Source of the DNA: JAYFQE01 sp034927345
GTDB lineage: Bacteria; Bacillota; Clostridia; Saccharofermentanales; UBA5734
DNA: 64,000 bases
Reading direction: 5' to 3'
NCBI GenBank assembly: GCA_034927345.1
Contig: JAYFQE010000004.1
Span: 186,001-250,000 of the forward strand
Notes under the pieces: generated by a model
Told to the model about the DNA's origin: nothing
Databases searched by the model: none
The model's input: the letters and a program-made list of their open reading frames with translations, nothing else
Shown here: piece after piece, positions 1-7,563 of the stretch
How the letters are laid out: the number at the start of each line of letters is the position of its first letter
Position numbering within the stretch: the first letter of the stretch is position 1
Made by a program: the position numbers and the translations under genes

Positions 1-47
1 TTTTGGATTTGTTAGTTGCACAATACAATGGGTATTATTGTTATTCT

Positions 48-142
48 GTGAACGATGTGAACCTATTTAACCGTTTTCCCAAGACTTTCCCCCTATATAT
101 ACAACTCTTTGGAATTTACCCTTTATAGTTCACATCGTTCAC
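48..142. other. Candidate replication origin of the integrated element (iteron inverted repeat)
   Basis: A perfect 15-bp inverted repeat, GTGAACGATGTGAAC at 48-62 and its complement at 128-142, flanks a 65-bp AT-rich segment. Each arm is itself a pair of GTGAAC hexamers 3 bp apart, giving four hexamers in all. It lies directly beyond the stop codon of the replicase gene. In phage P4 and Gram-positive chromosomal islands the origin lies near the replicase, and P4 alpha protein is known to bind GGTGAACA-type iterons, which resemble this hexamer. Origin function is inferred; the repeats are seen directly. A dimeric operator is the main alternative. Confidence 0.55.
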
Positions 143-144
143 AC

Positions 145-2496
145 CTATCCACTGTGGATAATCAACTCGTGGCCAGCTTCAGTAAATTCATACCCGTGAT
201 AAACCTTCCCGGTCCTGCTCCGGTCCGATTGAATTCGCTTGTTTAATTCGCGGCCAAACTTGATCTGGTTCATAATGCCTTTGAACCCATTTTCAGAACT
301 CCATCCCCTGAAACACCTATACATGGCGTCTGACCGGATTGCACCATCTGAAGACTGTTGAATACAATCCTCAACGAATGCAGCGATAATATCCATTTCT
401 GACCTGTATTCCAAAGTCGCCTCAAGAACAGCCTGCGGGGTTACTAAACCAAATTTTACATAATCAAAATAACCTTTTATGGCCCAATTCAGAATGCCGC
501 TGGATTCCTGGATCAGCTTATCCCCCAGGTCGGGATCCTTTTTGTCGTCGGGTATTCTGACAGCGAAGGGAATCAATTTGATCCGACGCCAGATACCGTC
601 ATCTGTTCCCCGGATGATCGGTTTGTGATTGGTTGCCATCCACAATTTAAAGACTGGCCTAAACTGGATCTCCTTTGCATACAACGGCCGGGCAGTAATT
701 GTATCGTTTCCGGTCATCTGCTTTATCAGACTCTCATTGAATTTCGCGCCATCCTGGGGTTCGACTGTCGATATGAACCGTGCACCCTTGAGCCTTACAA
801 CCTCCGGGTTAGCACCCCCCGTGTGATCCTTAGTCATGAAAGTGTCGGGGCTAGCCGATAATGAATAATTGCCCATCATAGATGTAATAGTCTCAATAAA
901 TGTTGATTTACCATTTTGACCATTGCCATATAAGATAAAAAAGCATTGTTCACGGGTAACACCTGTTAAGCTATACCCGACCGCGCACTGCACAAAACTA
1001 ATTAGTTCCTGGTCATGATCGAATATGGTGCCTAGGAAGCGCTGCCAGGTTGGACACTGAGCTTTTGGATCGTATAATACTGATGCAATTTTTGTTATCA
1101 TATCAGACTGTCTATGCGGCTGCAGAAGCTCTGTTGTTAAATTTAAGGTTCCATTCAAGACATTAAGCAGAAGCGGATCCCGGTCGAGATCATCCGGAAC
1201 TATTGCAATTCCATTAAGATGAAGGCTTTCTTTAATCATTGCCTCTTTGCCTGCGCTCGATTTTGTACGTTTTATATGCTTTGCATAATCCATTGCACCC
1301 CAGAAGTCGGTTCCCTCTGGCATTGGTTCGCTTGTCATTTTGTCGATAACATCATCCGCAAAACGCTTGATTTCACCATAATCATCTTCGCGCCATCGTT
1401 TACCTGTCCAGATCCTAACCATCTTTTCTCGGAAACTGTACCTATACAGATTGCCATACATGTCTTTTAAGCGTTGGGCATTGCCCGTATCATCTGTTGA
1501 GTATTCTTTTGACCCGTCAGGTTTATAGGTTACTGGCAGAGCCGTAGCTGTCCTTATGGCCGCTTCTTGACGTTCCCGGGATGCAAGGTTTTGAGGCTTG
1601 TAAATATCGTTACAGCCGTTCAAAGCCTCCTGTATGGTTATTTTTCCATAAGTTAATTCACCGCGCATTTCGTCCCACTTGTCGCGCATCAGCCGGCTCT
1701 GCCTGAAAAGTGAATCCATTATGATGGGATCTTTACCCGTAAAGAAAGCAAGATAATTTGCCAACGCCTGATCGGCTTGAGACTGACTTTGATAGTCGCC
1801 CCAGTCTCCATCAAAAAGGGACCTTATTTTCTGACCGGCCTTTGATCGGAACATGGCATCAAGGATTTCATTTTGAGAAAGTATTACAGGTTTTTGGCTG
1901 CTTTTTACTTTGCTTTTGGGTTCCGGTTTTGGCTTGACCAGGTATTTATCATAAATCTTGCGGGCTTCATCTGTACATTCTCTGGGCGGGTTTTCAATAA
2001 TAGCATTGCCCGTCACTGTGAAAAAGCGTCCGGTATCATACATCTCGATGCCCTTTTCATCGTTTTTACATTTACCATCCGGCTTACTGCCAAATGCAAG
2101 AATATGTACGCCTGTTCCGCTGGGGGATAATTCGGTATAGCTATCCATCGTTACAATAATGTCATTAGCATCGTCGGTCATAACACCATCAATAAAGCAG
2201 TGATCGATATCGATGCCAAAAACATTATTCCCGAACATTATACCGATTCCATCAGCCATACCTGAATATTCAGTTTTCAGTTTGTTTCTGGTTATGTAGC
2301 ATTTTGCTGTTTTACCAAGGGATTGAACAGCAACCTCAAATGAAGCCCATGATTTTTGGTTTATTGAACTAGCTCCGTGCATAGTTTGCGGATTAATTGG
2401 AACCTTATCAAACTTACCTTTTGCATCATTTGGGACAAACATGAAGTTTACCCACTGTGGAATCTGCTTCAATTCGTTTGGTACCTTCTCGTACAT
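145..2496 (-). CDS. Prim-pol / D5-like SF3 helicase replicase of the integrated element
   Basis: Predicted replication initiator of 783 aa combining primase and helicase. The N-terminal third looks like an archaeo-eukaryotic-type primase-polymerase: an acidic DID metal motif near residue 96, SPSGTGVHI near 125, and RFFTVTGN further on. The C-terminal half has a D5/P4-type superfamily 3 helicase with Walker A GNGQNGKST near residue 520 and the following MATNHKP region typical of this group. Phage, satellite and island replicases share this layout. It lies downstream of the xis-like and cro-like genes on the same strand, and its 3' end abuts the GTGAAC inverted repeat. It is expected to melt and prime the element's own origin after derepression. 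Confidence 0.88.
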   Translation of the reverse strand: MYEKVPNELKQIPQWVNFMFVPNDAKGKFDKVPINPQTMHGASSINQKSWASFEVAVQSLGKTAKCYITRNKLKTEYSGMADGIGIMFGNNVFGIDIDHCFIDGVMTDDANDIIVTMDSYTELSPSGTGVHILAFGSKPDGKCKNDEKGIEMYDTGRFFTVTGNAIIENPPRECTDEARKIYDKYLVKPKPEPKSKVKSSQKPVILSQNEILDAMFRSKAGQKIRSLFDGDWGDYQSQSQADQALANYLAFFTGKDPIIMDSLFRQSRLMRDKWDEMRGELTYGKITIQEALNGCNDIYKPQNLASRERQEAAIRTATALPVTYKPDGSKEYSTDDTGNAQRLKDMYGNLYRYSFREKMVRIWTGKRWREDDYGEIKRFADDVIDKMTSEPMPEGTDFWGAMDYAKHIKRTKSSAGKEAMIKESLHLNGIAIVPDDLDRDPLLLNVLNGTLNLTTELLQPHRQSDMITKIASVLYDPKAQCPTWQRFLGTIFDHDQELISFVQCAVGYSLTGVTREQCFFILYGNGQNGKSTFIETITSMMGNYSLSASPDTFMTKDHTGGANPEVVRLKGARFISTVEPQDGAKFNESLIKQMTGNDTITARPLYAKEIQFRPVFKLWMATNHKPIIRGTDDGIWRRIKLIPFAVRIPDDKKDPDLGDKLIQESSGILNWAIKGYFDYVKFGLVTPQAVLEATLEYRSEMDIIAAFVEDCIQQSSDGAIRSDAMYRCFRGWSSENGFKGIMNQIKFGRELNKRIQSDRSRTGKVYHGYEFTEAGHELIIHSG

Positions 2497-2505
2497 GGTG
2501 CAGCC

Positions 2506-2751
2506 TCATCGTTCGCTTATTCGTCTGATCTTGCCATAGGTTGGCTCAGTAACGGGTTCTACAGGTGGATTGGCCAAATATGTTTCTAGAGCATCTAAGC
2601 AAATGAGAGTTCGCTTGCCTGCCATATGGCAAGGAAACGTCCCGCTTTTTACCAGACCACGCAGATACCATTCGTTGATATATGTATCGGGATCTTTACT
2701 CTTAAAAAGTTTAGCAATTTGAGGAATCGTTCTCATTCTGGGAAGAGCCAT
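2506..2751 (-). CDS. Small winged-HTH / excisionase-like protein
   Basis: A basic 81-aa protein with an N-terminal helix-turn-helix of the MerR/Xis type (IPQIAKLF...YINEWYLRGLVKSG) followed by a beta-wing-like stretch ending in LDALETYLANPP. Short proteins of this type act as recombination directionality factors or transcriptional activators (Xis/AlpA) in phages and islands. It sits 9 bp before the replicase and 4 bp after the cro-like gene, so the three form one operon. Excisionase is the best guess from size, fold and position. No motif here separates Xis from an activator. Confidence 0.65.
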   Translation of the reverse strand: MALPRMRTIPQIAKLFKSKDPDTYINEWYLRGLVKSGTFPCHMAGKRTLICLDALETYLANPPVEPVTEPTYGKIRRISER

Positions 2752-2755
2752 ATTC

Positions 2756-2950
2756 TCACCGCCTATCCGTAAAGAAGATATCCGTACTAATATAGGGAAA
2801 TGCTACTTTAAATTTTCGAATAAATGCAGCTGAAGCGGTACGAGATCCACATTCTACTTTTTTATATGCTGAGTAAGATACTCGCATAAGAGATGCCATT
2901 CCCTCTTGGCTCAAATGCTCTTTCATTCTTATTTTTCGTAGAGATTCCAT
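2756..2950 (-). CDS. Cro-like XRE-family regulator
   Basis: A 64-aa protein that is almost entirely an XRE helix-turn-helix (MKEHLSQEGMASLMRVSYSAYKKVECG). It is the first gene of the leftward operon and faces the larger XRE repressor across a shared control region, the usual position of a Cro/Str-like regulator. Its promoter is well formed (TTGACA, 17 bp, TAAAAT on the minus strand). It probably binds the same operators as the divergent repressor. The start is supported by an AGAAAGGTG ribosome site seen on the minus strand. Confidence 0.75.
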   Translation of the reverse strand: MESLRKIRMKEHLSQEGMASLMRVSYSAYKKVECGSRTASAAFIRKFKVAFPYISTDIFFTDRR

Positions 2951-2974
2951 ATATTCACCTTTCTTCCTGCTTTA

Positions 2975-3076
2975 TTTATGACTAAATACAATATAGCCCT
3001 ATTTTATGACCACCAAACGTGGATGTCAAATATTTTATAGCTAACCATTGAAATAGACACATATAGTGACTATAAT
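2975..3076. promoter_or_regulatory. Divergent promoters and palindromic operators of the element switch
   Basis: Minus-strand promoter: -35 TTGACA (complement at 3024-3029), 17-bp spacer, -10 TAAAAT (complement at 3001-3006), reading into the cro-like gene. Plus-strand promoter: -35 TTGAAA at 3048-3053, 17-bp spacer, -10 TATAAT at 3071-3076, reading into the repressor. A perfect palindrome TATAGTGACTATA (3062-3074) covers the plus-strand -10, and a related near-palindrome TTTATGACTAAA sits at 2975-2986. A third, CCAC-5-GTGG (3010-3022), lies inside the minus-strand spacer. The layout implies mutual repression, as in phage and island switches. Operator use is inferred. Confidence 0.7.
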
Positions 3077-3099
3077 AAATGATAAAGGAGGTGCTCGAT

Positions 3100-3687
3100 A
3101 TGCATTACGGAGATAGAATTAGATTTTTGAGATTGAATAAAGGGTTAAGTCAGGCAGAAATGGCAGAAAAAGTAGGCAAATCATTAAGTGCCTATAAATT
3201 ATGGGAGTCTGGCGATAATGAACCAAGTATATCATCATTAATTTTTTTAGCTGATTTTTTTAGCGTGTCTCTTGATTTTTTAATTGCAAGACCAAGCGAT
3301 ATCGAGAGAAATGCTGTTACTGAATTTGAATTACATCTTGTTCCCAATCATAGGGGAGATTATATTCGACTAATTGAAGCAATCCAAAAATCACTTGATT
3401 ATACTAATTTTCCTGTTCCTGATCTCTTGGTAAAAGAGGATGAATTTTTACTCAAAATAGAATCCTTAAATATTCTCGCGGACGCTCTTAACAAAATGCA
3501 TTCATTAGCATGGAGAATTGACGAAAACAGAAAATATACAATTGATGCAATTGATAATAAAAGCAAGGAGAGGCAATTCTTGATTGATGCAAACCTAGCA
3601 AGTGATCAGATCTTTATACTACAACAAGCATTTCAAGATATATTTAAAAAAATGCTTAAATATATCCTTGAATTGGGGCAATCATGA
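3100..3687 (+). CDS. XRE-family repressor of the integrated element
   Basis: A 195-aa protein with an N-terminal XRE helix-turn-helix (residues about 5-60: LRLNKGLSQAEMAEKVGKSLSAYKLWE) and a C-terminal helical region of about 130 residues that I do not recognise. There is no LexA/CI-type peptidase motif, so induction by RecA self-cleavage is unlikely; an antirepressor from a helper phage, as for Stl repressors of SaPI islands, would fit. Start at 3100 is preferred over an in-frame ATG at 3079. AAAGGAGGT lies 7 bp upstream of it, and the predicted transcript starts only after 3079. It is followed by the integrase gene on the same strand. Confidence 0.78.
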   Translation: MHYGDRIRFLRLNKGLSQAEMAEKVGKSLSAYKLWESGDNEPSISSLIFLADFFSVSLDFLIARPSDIERNAVTEFELHLVPNHRGDYIRLIEAIQKSLDYTNFPVPDLLVKEDEFLLKIESLNILADALNKMHSLAWRIDENRKYTIDAIDNKSKERQFLIDANLASDQIFILQQAFQDIFKKMLKYILELGQS

Positions 3688-3795
3688 CAGGTGATTTGTC
3701 AGTATTCATTTACTTATTAGAGATAGTTTTCGTTATTTGAATTGGTTCAATGATAAAAGATCGGAATTAATGCCAAGAAAGAAGGTGAAATAGAT

Positions 3796-5235
3796 ATGGC
3801 TATCGTAGAGAAGCGCGGTAAATCATACTCGATCCGGATCAGTAACAAGTACAAAAAGGGTAAGCAGGACCGAAAAAACTTTACCTGGACACCGGATCCC
3901 GGATTGACTGAAAAGCAGGAAGAAAAAGAGCTGCAGAAGCAGATAAGCCGATTAGAGGATCTTGTGACTACCGGTCGGGTACTTGATGGCAGTATCAAGT
4001 TTGAAACATTTGCTGAGAAATGGCTTGAGCTTCATGCTGAAAAGCAACTGGAACCCAAGACAATATACGGATACAAAATGATGCTAGGCCGTATCAACCA
4101 GGCTATAGGACATATCCGGCTTGACCAACTGCAGCCGACTCACTTGTTATCCTTCTATCATAATCTAGCCGAGTCGGGGATCCGGGAGGATATCAGGTAT
4201 ACAGCAACAGCAACGCTCAAGACGGTCATGGATAAGGCATGCCTAAATGCTGCCCAACTAGCTCGCCTGGCCACAATAGGCAACAGTACCGCTTGTGCAG
4301 CTGTTAATGGCGCCAACGTTTTGAAAAAGACAACTGAGGCCATTGCAAAGGCCTTATCTGTAAGCCCAAACGAAATATTTGAGACGGTAAAAGGCAAATC
4401 TAATCTAGATGGTGTTACGATTCTACATCACCACAGGCTGATTACCTCGATGCTCAACACCGCTGTCGAGTGGCAGGTGATACCTACTAATCCAGCTGAT
4501 CGCGTCAAAGCTCCCAAAGCAGAAAAGCGGGAAGCGCGGTTCCTTGATGAGGTTCAAGCTCGCGAGATTATCAACGCTCTTGATTCCGAGCCGCTGCAGT
4601 TCCGGACCATGATAATTGTTTTAATATATACAGGCTTGCGGCGTGGTGAGTTGTGCGGTTTGAAATGGTCAGATATCGACTTTGCGGCCGGTATGCTGCA
4701 AGTCAATCGCGCTGTTCAATATTTACCGAAAATGGGCTTGTTTGAAAAGCTGCCAAAGAGAAATTCAGTACGGCCGATCAAACTGCCATCGCTGGCAGCG
4801 CGGATTCTTCTTGAGCATAAAAACGCTCAGGCAGCCGAAGCCGAAGCCTGTGGTGATGCCTGGCATGATATGGACCTGGTATTTACTCGAACAGATGGTA
4901 CCTATTATAATCCGGATGATCTGAGCGCGGCGTTTCGTGAATTCATCCTTAGCAAAGAATTGCCATCGGTTACGGCTCATAGTCTTCGGCACACAAATGC
5001 CACTCTTCAGATTGCCGGTGGTGTTGATATCCGAACCGTATCAAGGCGCCTGGGTCATGCTCAAACCAGCACGACCATGAATGTCTATTCACATGCCATT
5101 AAATCGGCTGATGAATCCGCTGCGTCGGTTCTTGATGACATGTTGAATCAAGACAAGAGAATGGATAAATCCAGCGGTAAATCGGTTGAAAAAGTGCCTC
5201 AAATGGCGCAAATTCAAGCCATGAACCACAAATAA
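3796..5235 (+). CDS. int: Tyrosine-family site-specific integrase with an internal HTH-like insert
   Basis: A 479-aa recombinase of the phage integrase family. There is an N-terminal AP2-like arm-binding region, a SAM-like core-binding domain (about residues 60-225) and a C-terminal catalytic domain with GLRRGELCGL (first Arg), HSLRHT (His-x-x-Arg), LGHAQTS (His) and nucleophile Tyr in NVYSHA. Between the two halves of the core-binding region, residues about 145-200 read like an XRE helix-turn-helix (LNAAQLARLATIGNSTACAAVNG...IAKALSVSPNEIFE). The gene ends 75 bp before the 3' end of tRNA-Arg(CCT), so that tRNA is the likely attachment site. A ribosome site AAGGTG precedes the start. Confidence 0.93.
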   Translation: MAIVEKRGKSYSIRISNKYKKGKQDRKNFTWTPDPGLTEKQEEKELQKQISRLEDLVTTGRVLDGSIKFETFAEKWLELHAEKQLEPKTIYGYKMMLGRINQAIGHIRLDQLQPTHLLSFYHNLAESGIREDIRYTATATLKTVMDKACLNAAQLARLATIGNSTACAAVNGANVLKKTTEAIAKALSVSPNEIFETVKGKSNLDGVTILHHHRLITSMLNTAVEWQVIPTNPADRVKAPKAEKREARFLDEVQAREIINALDSEPLQFRTMIIVLIYTGLRRGELCGLKWSDIDFAAGMLQVNRAVQYLPKMGLFEKLPKRNSVRPIKLPSLAARILLEHKNAQAAEAEACGDAWHDMDLVFTRTDGTYYNPDDLSAAFREFILSKELPSVTAHSLRHTNATLQIAGGVDIRTVSRRLGHAQTSTTMNVYSHAIKSADESAASVLDDMLNQDKRMDKSSGKSVEKVPQMAQIQAMNHK

Positions 5236-5275
5236 ACCACAAATTACATAACCGAACAAAATAACCGATATGAGA

Positions 5276-5307
5276 AAACCGCTGAAAGGCTACAGCCTCA
5301 GCGGTTT
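5276..5307. terminator. Stem-loop between integrase and tRNA-Arg
   Basis: AAACCGCTGA pairs perfectly with TCAGCGGTTT around a 12-nt loop that can itself close as GGC/GCC. It lies between the integrase stop and the 3' end of the minus-strand tRNA, so it could end transcription from either side. Neither flank has a clear run of T residues, so intrinsic termination is uncertain. Confidence 0.5.
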
Positions 5308-5310
5308 ACT

Positions 5311-5387
<77 letters not shown>

Positions 5388-5423
5388 ACGGCAAAGTCAT
5401 TTTAGGTTATCGCACCGCGGCTG

Positions 5424-5669
5424 TCAATCAAAGAAACAATCGGACATCCGCCGCAATTCGTTACGGCGCAGCTCAGTAATTTCCTGGTCGATCCGATAAT
5501 GTGTTTCATCGATTTGAATAATAAAATCACCGATATGAATTTGAAAAGGGATCAAGCGGCGGTCAATATGGATCGATGATTGATCAACACACAGAACCGT
5601 CACCTGATCATCGGACAAATCCTTGATAAAGCCTTCGACAGGATCAGTCATTGTCGCCATCATGCTCAC
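5424..5669 (-). CDS. DUF3006-family small protein
   Basis: An 81-aa protein with the DUF3006 pattern: an early EGF segment, a short beta-rich part with a conserved L-I-P (RRLIPFQIHIGDFI) and a C-terminal basic helix of the ITELRRNELRRM type. Function is unknown. In Firmicutes such genes occur as small stand-alone genes. Several ATG codons occur near the 5' end (MSMMATM), so the exact start is open. It is the first chromosomal gene beyond the tRNA and points toward it. Confidence 0.6.
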   Translation of the reverse strand: MSMMATMTDPVEGFIKDLSDDQVTVLCVDQSSIHIDRRLIPFQIHIGDFIIQIDETHYRIDQEITELRRNELRRMSDCFFD

Positions 5670-5790
5670 CCCCTCTTATTTTACCATGACCGGCCTTATT
5701 TCGCGCCAAAGCAAATGTCTGCCGGAATGACATAAAAGACCTGTTTATTCGTGATGATTCCCTTATAATGAGGATGAGAGCAGTAAAGGA

Positions 5791-6315
5791 ATGAAAGGGT
5801 TAACAGAGGAAACGAAATATAAAAGTATGAATAGGACTAAATCGCCTGATCCGGCGCAGAAGGCTTTTTCGGAAAACCGCCTGTCCGGGGGAAAACGGTT
5901 TTCCGGATTGAAATGGGGAGACTGGCTGTTATACGGCCTCATTGGCGGATTGGCGTTCATTTTATTTTTAGCTGCGCCGCAAAGCCGTTTTGCAGCGGGT
6001 AAGCCGGCGGCCGGCGCTTCGGCGGTCGTTCTTCAGGATGGACGGACGATTCTGGAACTGTCGGCTGAAGAATTGGCCGGAACCGGCGAAAAAACCTTAA
6101 CCGTTAATGATTATCATTACACCTTGATTTATGATCATGGCCGTATTCGTTTTAGTCAAGCCGATTGTCCCGACCGAATTTGCGTTCAATCAGGCTGGAT
6201 CAGCCAGGAAGGGCAGATTGTCGCCTGTGTGCCGGGACACTTGATTTTGAAAATACGGGGCGGGAAAAATCAACCGGCTGAAGAGACCGGCGACGTGGAT
6301 ATTATCGTCCGTTAG
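5791..6315 (+). CDS. Membrane-anchored NusG domain II protein
   Basis: A 174-aa protein with one transmembrane helix (residues about 50-68, LLYGLIGGLAFILFLAA) and an extracytoplasmic NusG-II-like domain (about 85-170). The domain carries the family's paired cysteines in DCPDRICVQSGWIS and a third in IVACVPGHL. Such proteins are typically encoded beside a Gx-transporter gene in Clostridia, as here (the next gene begins 30 bp later). The molecular role is unknown; a part in a membrane redox or cofactor system is only suggested by its usual neighbours. A start at 5827 is an alternative. A TATAAT box lies at 5764-5769. Confidence 0.78.
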   Translation: MKGLTEETKYKSMNRTKSPDPAQKAFSENRLSGGKRFSGLKWGDWLLYGLIGGLAFILFLAAPQSRFAAGKPAAGASAVVLQDGRTILELSAEELAGTGEKTLTVNDYHYTLIYDHGRIRFSQADCPDRICVQSGWISQEGQIVACVPGHLILKIRGGKNQPAEETGDVDIIVR

Positions 6316-6345
6316 CCTGAGAAAGGATTGAGAGAAGGATATAAC

Positions 6346-6930
6346 ATGCGTTTAGCAATCAGACCGGCAGATAATCGTATAGGGCTACAACGGCAACATC
6401 TGCGGCGTTTGACTGTGGATGCGGTTCTGGTTGCCCTGGCGTTGGTTTTATCTATAGCGGAACACTGGATACCGCTGGATTTGATCGTGCCTGTTCCGGG
6501 AATAAAGCTGGGTCTGGCTAATATTGTCACCCTATTTGCTCTTCTAAGGTTGCACGTTAGTGACGCGGCCGCTATATTAATAGTACGCTGTTTGATGATC
6601 GGCGTCATCAACGGCCCGATGACTATGCTGTTTTCCTTGTCCGGCGGACTGACAGCATTATTGTTGATGTGGCTGCTTGCTCATTGGGAGGACCGGGTGT
6701 TTTCGGTTATCGGCATCAGCCTGGCCGGCGCGGCGGCGCATAATATCGGGCAGGTTGCCATGGCCGGTCTGGTGCTTCATGAACCTTTGCTGCTTGTGAC
6801 CTACCTGCCGGTCTTGCTGCTGACCAGTCTGGCCGCGGGAACGCTGACCGGCCTTGCCGCTTTCCCTGTTGTCCGCCGCTTCCGCAAATCGGGTTGCCGC
6901 CCGTATCCGGAGATGAAGGAGACTTGCTAG
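6346..6930 (+). CDS. Gx transporter family membrane protein (Hpre_diP_synt_I type)
   Basis: A 194-aa, very hydrophobic protein with about five transmembrane segments. The family signature ALALVLSIAEHWIPLD...VPGIKLGLANIVTLFAL lies in the first 70 residues. The family was first named as component I of heptaprenyl diphosphate synthase, but its fold resembles ECF-type substrate-binding membrane proteins. Substrate is unknown. Start at the ATG at 6346 is chosen because AGAAGGAT lies just upstream; a TTG at 6328 would add six residues. It forms an operon with the NusG-II gene before it and the PAP2 gene after it. Confidence 0.8.
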   Translation: MRLAIRPADNRIGLQRQHLRRLTVDAVLVALALVLSIAEHWIPLDLIVPVPGIKLGLANIVTLFALLRLHVSDAAAILIVRCLMIGVINGPMTMLFSLSGGLTALLLMWLLAHWEDRVFSVIGISLAGAAAHNIGQVAMAGLVLHEPLLLVTYLPVLLLTSLAAGTLTGLAAFPVVRRFRKSGCRPYPEMKETC

Positions 6931-6933
6931 TTT

Positions 6934-7527
6934 ATGAAAATTGTGACGATCGTTTTTGTTATCCTTAATTTGACAGGATTTCTGGTCCTGGCGATTGTCA
7001 ATCCGCTTTTGGACCCCTTGAATTTCCGCGTCCGGAAATGGATCAACGGCAACCGGAGACCGGGCTTGCGCCCCTTGATGATTTTAACCCACAAATATAA
7101 TGACGTTCTCTCGCTGTCTGTTCAATTGCTCGTGCTGGCTTTGCTGATTGGATTTGTGCTGCATAATTGGTCGCATGCCATGGTTTTGACTTCGGTTATG
7201 TTTGTCCAGACAACGGTGGTCAGTGTCAGCAAACGTCTGACCTCCATAGACCGGCCGCCGCAAATCGCCTCGCACGTGTTCATGACTTCCGGGTCTTATC
7301 CCAGCGGACACAGCGCGGCCAGCTTGTCGTTTGCCCTTTTGGTGCCAACGGTATTGAAACCTTATCTGCCTTTGCCTGTCCTGATCATGATTGCCGTTTA
7401 TCTGATGGCGGTAGCCTTGATGACCGCTTATGGCCGCCTCTACCTGGATGTACATTGGCTGTCGGATATTTTCGGCGGCTGGTTTTTGGCGACGGCTACT
7501 TATCTGCTCAGCCGTATGCTGTTATAA
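6934..7527 (+). CDS. PAP2-family phosphatase
   Basis: A 197-aa polytopic membrane phosphatase of the type-2 phosphatidic acid phosphatase family, which removes phosphate from lipid phosphates such as undecaprenyl diphosphate or phosphatidic acid. The three motifs are present: KRLTSIDRPP (residues about 99-108), YPSGHS (about 124-129) and YGRLYLDVHWLSD (about 168-180). In the third motif the usual Ser-Arg is Gly-Arg, a mild deviation; the catalytic His and Asp are kept. Five or six membrane helices are visible. It starts 3 bp after the Gx-transporter gene. The specific lipid substrate cannot be told. Confidence 0.85.
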   Translation: MKIVTIVFVILNLTGFLVLAIVNPLLDPLNFRVRKWINGNRRPGLRPLMILTHKYNDVLSLSVQLLVLALLIGFVLHNWSHAMVLTSVMFVQTTVVSVSKRLTSIDRPPQIASHVFMTSGSYPSGHSAASLSFALLVPTVLKPYLPLPVLIMIAVYLMAVALMTAYGRLYLDVHWLSDIFGGWFLATATYLLSRMLL

Positions 7528-7563
7528 TATGATGACACAGAGCAAAGGAAAGGAGAGCATGAT

